Source: Tetrastigma voinierianum
Taxonomy: Eukaryota > Streptophyta > Magnoliopsida > Vitales > Vitaceae
Assembly: GCA_016808115.1 (NCBI GenBank)
Contig: JAEQBH010001502.1
Coordinates: 726,103-790,102, forward strand
DNA length: 64,000 nt
Direction of reading: 5' to 3'
In this document: in pieces, positions 56,560 to 64,000 of the stretch
Position numbering within the stretch: position 1 is the first letter of the stretch
Layout of the letters: every line of letters starts with the position of its first letter
Program-made: the position numbers and the translations under genes
The notes under the pieces: generated by a model
Database searches by the model: none
The model's input: only the letters and a program-made list of their open reading frames with translations
Told to the model about the DNA's origin: nothing

Positions 56560-57040
56560 TAATGGGTTGGAGTACAATATGTTGGCACCAAGTAAATTGA
56601 TTAACTAAAAGCCCAATTGATTGGGCCTAAGTATATTGGGCTTAGACTAATAGGCTTAAACTAATGGGATGAGCCTAAGTATATTGGTCTAAACTAATGG
56701 GCTTAAACTAATCGGTTGGATCTAATTTGATGGGCCTAGACTAATGGGCTTAAACTAATGTGATGAGCCTAATTTGATGGGCTAAGACTAATAGGCTTAA
56801 AATAATGAGTTGGACATAGACTAATGAGCTTAAATTAATGTGATGGAAATTTTCAGGCCCAATGGGTTTTAAAGAAAATTGAGGAGATAAGCTTTAATTT
56901 GATGGGCCTAGACTAATAGGCTTAAATTAATGTGATGGACCTAATTTGATGGGCCTAGACTAATGGGCTTAAATTAATGGGATATGTCTAATTTGATGGA
57001 GCTACTAATGGAGAAGCCCAACTAATAGGTTGAGCCTAAT
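56560..57040. repeat. Tandem repeat with GGGCCTA/GGGCTTA words
   Basis: Units of about 45-50 bases: TGATGGGCCTAGACTAATGG then GCTTAAACTAATGTGATG. Eight to ten copies, some truncated. Confidence 0.8.
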
Positions 57041-57619
57041 TTGAATATGTTAATAATTTAACCTAATTCAAAATAAAATTATAACATGCGGTCATACTAA
57101 ATTCAATAAAAAATTATGTCCGTAACAATTCCAAAAATGATAACTTAGAGTAATTCAAATATTATAAAATTTAATTTCTCATTATCTAAAGACTAATTTC
57201 ATATATTAAAATATAAATTACATAAAAAACTTCTAATTTAATATTTGATAACCTAAAGTCATACAAAATTTTCAAGTTAATATTAACACACAATATAATT
57301 ACACATAAATATGCAATCTTGTAAATACAATAAAGTAAGAGAAAATGCAGGAATTCGAAGCTAATTATATAAGTTTCACCAACAACAATTTTCATAAGTT
57401 TCACCAATAACAATTTTCATATGCACATATAAATCTCATAATAACCCGCCAAAAAGAAAAATCAAATCCTGAATACATGTGTGAATTTTATACTAAAGAA
57501 AATATGTAATTAAGGTAGTGACAAAAATGAGAAAAGAAAATAAAATAAATAAAAAAGATATGAGTCTTTTACCTTTGTGATCTTTGTCTTTGATTTCTTT
57601 GATTATGAGCAAAAAAAAA

Positions 57620-57960
57620 AAAAAGGAGGAAACTAGGGTGGAAGAAAATAATAGAGGAAGGAAGGAGGAGAGCCCCCAGCCAGTTGGGGGAGGGGAGAAG
57701 AGGAGCGGCAAAAAAAAAAAAAAAAGAGGAAGGAGAGAAACAGGAGCAGAAGACTAGAGGGAGAGAGAAGGGAAGGAAAAGAAGAGGGGTGTGAGGAGGG
57801 AGGGGAAGGAGAGGAAGGAGAAGGAAGAGGAGAAAGAGAAGGAGAAGGCGTGAGAGGGAGACGAGAGGGAAGGAGAGAGGGGAGAGAGTGGGGTAGGTGG
57901 ATAGGGTATGGTTATAGGGGATGGGTGGAGAGAGAAATAGGGAATAGGGGAATGGGGAGG
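57620..57960. repeat. Strand-asymmetric GA-rich tract
   Basis: About 340 bases that are almost wholly purine on +, with runs such as GGAGGGAGGGGAAGGAGAGG. It lies inside the presumed 3' LTR of element E, so on that element's strand it is a pyrimidine tract. Confidence 0.85.
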
Positions 57961-58639
57961 TCTAAAAAAAATAAAATAAGAAATAGTAATAATAAAAAAA
58001 CAAAATCAAAAGTAAAATTTAATAATGATAATAAAAATAATGTGTGAACAAATTTTGGGGTCTATAAATATGCTCCTCTTTAGTAGAGTTCATAAGTGTA
58101 ATGAATGTGAACAATGGAATTCAATGAAAGTGTACAAAATGAGTGAAATGAGATGAACTCTATCGAATAATAAAGGAGACCCCCAAAAGTGTCCTGAAAC
58201 ATTGCTTCTCTCAAACTCAGCTTGGTTAAATGAGTTAAAAAAACATCAAGCCAACTGACAAAATGACAAAACAACATGGAGCCCAGCAAAGTCATGACGA
58301 TCAAGTTCTCTCTAGAAGGTACTCCAAAGGTGAAACCTATGCTCGAAGAGCAACCTTAAACAAGCAAAAATCGATTGACCTATGGGTGATAGAATGGTCA
58401 TGTGGTATATGGCGATCTGACACGAGTCATGGAGAAACTCATGAGCTATGACGGAAGTCACGACAAAGCCAGAAATAAACCATGTGATCAAAGTGTGCGA
58501 TGATAACAACCATGAATATTGGTAGCGATATATTTCTCTGATAAATATGAAATCTGATAGTCTGAACTATGGTGAAGGTATCAGAACGTCTGGCCTTAAA
58601 TGAGGAAACACAAAGGCGAAGCCTAAACGCCTTTATTCA

Positions 58640-59970
58640 AGATGTATAAGGTAAATAAAAGTCCCGAGCGTCACGATATCACGAAGATGAAGTCTGAACA
58701 TCGATATCTGAAGATGAAGTCTGAAAGATCTAAGCGTGGTGCTTGCTTCGTGTGATCTGGGATGATCACGGACATCGATCCATATAAAGGCGAAGTGCGA
58801 ATGCACGATATGTAAGGCGAAGTCTGGATATCGATGCTGTTGTGGCAGATGTGATGTAGATGAAGTCTGAACATCTTATCCATATACAGGCGAAGTCTAA
58901 ACGCCTGATATGCAGAAGACGAAGTTTGAACGTCTGACTACGGTGCTAGAAAATGTGCTATAGATGAAGTCTATACATTTGATCCATATAAAGACAAAGT
59001 CGAGCGCGATATCTGCGGCAATTCGAAGGCGTCTAGCTGCGGTGCTAGCAAATGTGATCTGAGGATGAAGTTTAGACGCTGTGATTAATATAAAGGCCTA
59101 GTCTAAAGCACGATATGCGAGAAGATGAATTACGAGCGTCGACTATGGTGTTAGCAAATGTGTGTCTGATGGAAGTCGAACATGTCGTCCATATAAAGGC
59201 AAAGTGCGGGCGCACGATATGCGAAGGCGAATCTAGCGATTTGGCTGGGTGCTAGTAAATGTGATACAGATGAAGTCTAAAAATCTTATCCATATGAAGG
59301 GGAAGTCTGAACGCCTAATATGCAAAGGACGAAGTTTGAACGTCTGATTATGGTGTTAGCAAATGTGATACAGATGAAGTCTGAACATCTAATCCATATA
59401 AAGGCGAAGTCTAAGCGATATGCGAGAAGGCGAGTGCGAGATAATCGAAGCTGCGATGCTAGCAAATGTGATACGATTAAGTCTTAACATCGATCCATAT
59501 GAAGGTGAAGTGCGAACACTAATATGTAGAGGCTGAAGTGCGAACATACGATACTGTTTTCTTTAGCGAATGTGATGCGGATAAAGTCTGAACATCTGAT
59601 CCATATGAAGGCGAAGTGCCTAATATGTAGAAGACAAAATCTGAACGTCTAATCTTCTGTGCTAGCGAATGTGATGTGGATGAAGTCTGAACATCTTATC
59701 CATATGAAGGTGAAGTCTGAATGCTTAATATCTGACGAAGTCTGAGCTTGTCGACTCTTTGTCTTTGTAGTGTGATACAGATGAAGTCTGAACATCTTAT
59801 CCATATAAAGGTGAAGTATGAACGCCTGATATGTAGAAGACGAAGTCTCAACGTCTGACTGTGGTGCTAGAAAATGTCATATAGATGAAGCTTGAACATC
59901 TGATCCATTATAAAGTGGAAGTCGAACACACGATATGGAAAGCGAAGTCGAACGTCATTTGCGATAGTAA
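58640..59970. repeat. Tandem array of about 103-base units, each with three sub-repeats (element E)
   Basis: Twelve or thirteen units. In each, GATGAAGTCTGAACATCTGA then TCCATATAAAGG is followed by CGAAGTCTGAACGCCTGATA and then ACGAAGTCTGAACGTCTGAC and GGTGCTAGCAAATGTGATAC. Unit starts (AAATGTGATAC-like) fall at about 58951, 59050, 59156, 59257, 59361, 59464, 59568, 59666, 59769 and 59872. The three GAAGTCTGAAC sub-units show that the array grew from a shorter motif of about 34 bases. Confidence 0.9.
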
Positions 59971-59984
59971 AGAGCCAAAGTTAA

Positions 59985-60390
59985 GAGGGTATGCCTGATA
60001 TGACATCAAGCAGAGACATATGATGAAGTCCAAAATGTTATAACAATGGCTCATATCCTCGATAAGAATATGCGAGACAAGCAGGCCACCTCGAAGCGAT
60101 CGAAAGATAAGGGATATGCCCTAGTGTGGCATCTATCAAAACATGATGAAATCCCAAAACTCATAACAAGACTCATCCTCTCGATAGCAATTGTATGCAG
60201 AAACAAACAAATTCCTGATGATCCTAGCGGATAAGGGTTGTGCCCAAGTATGACATGTATGTCATCTAATAGAGATTTGATGAAACCCCTTAATATCAAA
60301 ATATGGCTCGACATCTCAGCGAGAATAAATGCCTGAACAAACACATCAGTGATCAGATGGATAGGGGTATGCTGATATGGCATGTTGAGA
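59985..60390. repeat. Second tandem array, about 125-base units (element E)
   Basis: Units begin near 59988, 60110, 60235 and 60364 with a GGGTATGCCTGATATGACAT-like word. They continue with TGATGAAATCCCAAAACTCA and TAACAAGACTCATCCTCTCG. The array sits directly next to the 103-base array but the sequence is unrelated. Confidence 0.75.
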
Positions 60391-61187
60391 ATCGGTTTAA
60401 ATCTCTATGTCCCCCAATAACAAAAGGCAACCTCGAGTCATACAGAGACAACTAGAAATGGATCCCAACACTAAGCAAGGCATCTCTAGAAAAAGCCACA
60501 TAATAATGTCGGATAAATGGAAGTCTGAAATGCGTATCCAAAGTAGATCTTTGTCAAAGAAAACATTAAATCCCATGGTCTCAGGGTGGTCTTATGACAC
60601 AAACCGTAATGTAGGCTTAGGGTGATAAGGTAAAAGAAATGAAGGGAAACTAGGCTCAAACACCCAATGATCAACCCATGCCCTCGTGTGTGGAATGCCA
60701 CGTGTATAAGAAGTCTCATGAGCCATGGACACAGAGGCATCGATGGAAGTGCTAATAATAATGATGTGATGCAAAAAGTATATGTGGTGAGATAGGTAAG
60801 AGAAAAGGATGTGAGGGTGGCTTATCAAACTCTAAAAATCAATAAACATATGAGGGTGATAAATGAAATGAGAGGTAAAGAGTCGAAGATAAATACTTGA
60901 TATGGAAAAAAATTGATGATGATATGATGAATCTGCAAATCCTTTGCATGGGGAAGACATGTCGTCTAGACAAATTGGATGATGAATATGACAACGACTC
61001 GGGAAGTCTTTAGAGAGGATCGGTCATCTCATATACCACTAATAAAATCTCAAAGTAAACATATGATACTAGTTGCCAGCTGTCCCAATTCCCTTAGTAA
61101 TACATACCTTTTCCAAAACAATGATCCTCGCCAAATCCACATACGTACTTTCGAGGAATACTTGCCCAAGGCCACATACACGTGCGC

Positions 61188-61190
<3 letters not shown>

Positions 61191-61269
<79 letters not shown>
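61191..61269. repeat. (TA)n microsatellite
   Basis: A TA tract of about 79 bases inside the 3' region of element E. Confidence 0.95.
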
Positions 61270-61272
<3 letters not shown>

Positions 61273-61779
61273 TTATGAAGCCCTGGAATAAAACAATAGA
61301 ACAAACCAATATGGCAATAAATAGACATATCTCAAATGCGAAGGTAAATAAAAACAACTCTAATGAAATGACATAATCCTCTCTAACTAAAGTCACGAAT
61401 AAATGTCGATGGAATGAGTGAAGGGATGACGCAACCTTAAACCCCATGCAGTTAAATGAATAGATCACCAATCTAAGTGGGAAAGAATGAGATAGAATGA
61501 GAATTCAGATAGAAAATAAGTGGTGAAAACATAGAAACTATGAATGGAGTGGGTCACAATGAAGTGAATGTGGTGAGCGATGTAGAGAATATGTCAATGT
61601 CTCATAACTCAAGATCTCAAACTGACATCACACTAGAGGGCCTATCCAGTATGAGAAAAGGCAATCAAGGCTAAAAGAGAAAAAAAATAGTTCAAAATGC
61701 ATGTGAGACTCGATGGGCTAGCGGTAAAATGTGGAAAATATAGTGATAAGGTATATGGCTAACTTGAAATGATGGCCAC

Positions 61780-62900
61780 CCACGTCCACAGGACAAGGTC
61801 TCAAATGTAAAACTTTCAGTTGATCCACATTGGGTTGGCTATAGTGGTTTCCATCTAAGTCCGTCAACCGTACGGCTCATGCAGGGTCGACTCTCATCAA
61901 TGTAAGGTTGGCTCAGGTTGATTCTGGCTTCCTACAGGGTCGGCTAATCCATTGAGGACTCTTAAAACCAAATCCTGCCCCGCTTTGAGTGGTGCAGGGC
62001 TTGACCATCTTTTTGAAAAGTGGGCAAATCTCACTGAGTAGCTGAGATATGGTTGCGATCTGAGTCTCCTCTCATTTGCTTAATTTAAGTTGATCGCGTG
62101 GTAGGCAGAGCTCCGCCTCACGAAGTCTGGCTGCTCTAGGGCTACTCTCAAGGATCTCATCTCTATCTCAACAGGAAAAACTGTCTCCATTCCATAAACT
62201 AGAGAGTAAGGTGTGGCTCCTATAGAAGTGCAAAAGGAGGTGTGATAGGCCTATAATGCGAAAGGAAGCTTCTCAGACCAGTCTCGAGAAGTCTCAATCA
62301 TCTTACGCAGAATCCTCTTAATATTCTTGTTCGCGGCCTCTATTGCCCCATTTTGTGCAACGGCACATAATACAAACGATATGTGATCTTCAGATGCCAT
62401 CATACGTAATAAAGTGTCTGACCTCACCCTTTGAAATGCACACCTCTATCAGATGTCGACTCATGAGGAACCCCCATATCTGCGGATAATATGTGATCGA
62501 TAAATTGGCCTGTAGGTGCATTTAGCTTTGCATAAGAAGTGGCCTCACCCACTTCGTGAAATAATCAATAGTGACTAGAATGAACTCATGACCATTAGAA
62601 GACTTCAGCGAAATCTTCCCAATAATATCTATGCCCTGGGAGGCGAAAATGACCAAGGTAGGTCAATGAATGCAACTCACGATGGTGGAGCGTGTATGAA
62701 ATCTCCATGCATCGCACTCTATACATCTGAACAAGCGACAACAATCTGTCTGTAATTGACGAATATTCGAGTCCTCATAATCTTATGAGCGACATATGTC
62801 CACTCCCGTGTAGGGCCATAAACTCGGCATGGACCTCTCATTGTCAATCTGCTGGATCTCGATCTAAGCACAAGCAATAACACACCATCATTTATCGTCT
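61780..62900 (-). pseudogene. Integrase (element E)
   Basis: Minus-strand blocks in order: HGSGHMSLIRL (zinc-module entry, about 62815), MHGD-equivalent VRCMEIS, then SELHALTSPWPF-like RELHSLTYLGHF (about 62670). A GKISPKSSNGHEFIL-like core (about 62600) and SYAKLNAPTGQFI with DMGVPHE (about 62480) follow. Then come NGAIEAANKNIKRILRKM (about 62340), WSEKLPFAL (about 62280), GATPYSLVYGMETVLPVEIE (about 62200), and a GPY/F-type end with NPMWIN near 61830. In-frame stops are present. Confidence 0.85.
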
Positions 62901-63039
62901 ATATAGTGTCTCTCCGTATCCTGGCAGTGGCAAGCGCACCAGCTCTCTCTTGCCACTTAGCGTCGGCCTCGAGGTATGTGCCATATCAGAAACTAATAAA
63001 TATCATGATACCATCTGAGACCATCATCAAACCCAACTC

Positions 63040-63625
63040 GTTAATTGAGCGGCAATAACGAGGAGACACTTCTAGTCTCAAATCGTAGGGGGCGAACTAC
63101 CACACCTTTAGGAATGTCAATCATGGAAGCCAAAGTAGCCAGAGCATCGGTGAACTGATTCTGCGCTCTAGGTAGGTGAGTGTAGCTCAAGTCGTCAAAT
63201 CTCCCTACTAGTAACTCTAAATAAGCATGATATAGCCTAAGCTTCACATCTCTGGTCTTCCAATCACCTTGGATATGTCTAATCACTAGATTAGAATCAC
63301 CGAATATCTCCGTCCATACAATCCAGGCACAGTGTAGTCTCTAACCCAAGGATAAGTGCCTCATACTCAACAATGTTGTTCCTTGGGTTTGGATAACGAT
63401 CATGAGCCCAACGAGCGATCTCGGGATATGATCACCATACGGAGAAATCGATGAACATATCCCATATCTAGAATGGTTAGTTGCACCATCAAAGTACAAG
63501 CGCCAACCAAACAAATTAGTCACCCCTACGATCTCCTCATCCGAAAAATCATCATCAATCACTATACTGTCAGTAACCAAAAGTGAGGCCAAGTGATCTG
63601 CTAACACACTCCCTTTTATAGACTT
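63040..63625 (-). pseudogene. RNase H module (element E)
   Basis: Two minus-strand open stretches belong together. 63341-63607 reads LADHLASLLVTDSI then FGWRLYFDGATNHSRYGI, which carries the first catalytic Asp of an RNase H in YFDGA. 63041-63286 reads IQGDWKTRDVKLRLYHAYLE then LLVGRFDDLSYTHLPRAQNQ and DALATLASMIDIP, the C-terminal part. A frameshift with loss of the middle separates them near 63300. This is the second, archaeal-like RNase H of Tat/Ogre elements. Confidence 0.9.
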
Positions 63626-64000
63626 TTGAGTGACATACTAAATATCAAACTCTGTCAAAAGTACAAGCCATCTCATAAGTCTGCTCGTTAAAAATGGTAT
63701 GTCAAACATATATCTCAAAGGATCTAAACGAGAAACAAGCTGCACGGAATACGCTGTCATGTAATGTCTCAATCTCTCAGGTTACCCCGAGCGAATAAGC
63801 GAAGCTGATCATAATGTACCTTGTCTCATACTCTAACATCCTCTTGCTCAGATAATAGATAACTCACTCCCTATCGGAATCATCAAGCTAGGCTATCATG
63901 CACCTTAAAGCGATATCTAAAACCGACAAATATAACAAGAGAGAATTCGTCTAGGCATAGGAGGTACCAAAGCGGGAGGGAAAAAATATTCTCTAATCCT
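63626..64000 (-). pseudogene. Reverse transcriptase connection/first RNase H end (element E), cut by the window edge
   Basis: On the minus strand HYMTAYSVQLVSRLDPLRYM then FDIPFLTSRLMRWLVLLTEF are readable between about 63765 and 63645. This is the usual block before the second RNase H. The rest of the polymerase lies outside the window. Confidence 0.8.

Larger units (their letters stand above)
55500..64000 (-). mobile_element. Second Tat/Ogre-like Ty3 element on the minus strand (element E), truncated by the window edge
   Basis: On the minus strand the window enters at the first RNase H/connection near 64000. The second RNase H (63040-63620) and integrase (61780-62900) follow. Then comes a long 3' region with tandem arrays (58640-60390), a possible polypurine tract at about 58071-58084 (AAAGAGGAG on -) and an LTR-like region below it. 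The lower boundary is not determined. Its 3' side faces the 3' LTR of element D, so the two are tail to tail. Frames carry stops but two stretches of 80-90 codons remain open. Confidence 0.75.

Overview
This window is plant nuclear DNA, most likely from a eudicot with a large, repeat-rich genome. The evidence is nested LTR retrotransposons of two Ty3/gypsy lineages (chromodomain Tekay/Del-like and Tat/Ogre-like), tRNA-derived SINEs, MITEs, remnants of an LRR receptor kinase and an NB-ARC-LRR immune receptor, and part of an intron-containing gene resembling plant 3-dehydroquinate synthase. No intact protein-coding gene was found. Almost every recognisable reading frame is broken by stops and small indels. 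Some of that damage may be assembly error, because the two LTRs of one element differ largely by small indels.

Layout. 1-2698: AT-rich DNA with long (TA)n tracts. 2699-8240: a decayed Tekay/Del-like element on + (family G1) that has lost gag, protease and primer-binding site. 8241-13.3 kb: intergenic DNA with SINEs, an approximately 215-bp tandem array, two MITEs and an isolated kinase fragment. 13.34-25.66 kb: an LRR receptor kinase gene on - split by a 10.4-kb LTR element (14267-24661, element B, same strand). The 5-bp duplication GTTAT lies on both sides, and a leucine-rich repeat reads on across the junction once the element is removed. Between its leader and reverse transcriptase, element B carries a fragment of an NB-ARC-LRR gene where gag and protease should be. 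25.66-26.17 kb: an inverted repeat directly upstream of the receptor start codon whose arms resemble the end of the Tat LTR at 44.5 kb. 26.5-29.4 kb: a dispersed repeat and a solo G1 LTR. 29.4-34.56 kb: low-information DNA, then palindromic tandem repeats. 34.56-41.4 kb: a chromodomain Ty3 element on + (element C) with only its 3' LTR. 41.7-42.7 kb: the first two exons of a 3-dehydroquinate synthase-like gene on -. 42.8-43.55 kb: second copy of the 26.5-kb repeat. 43867-55425: a complete but decayed Tat-lineage element on + (element D) with TSD ATGTT. From about 58 kb past the right edge: a second Tat/Ogre-like element on - (element E), facing D tail to tail and carrying large tandem arrays after pol.

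How it fits together. The host genes in this window are casualties of retrotransposition rather than a working module. The most interesting structures are the NB-ARC-LRR fragment enclosed in the LTR element, the receptor kinase split by that element, and the LTR-like sequence forming the receptor gene's 5' leader. I saw no prokaryote-type system and no CRISPR array.
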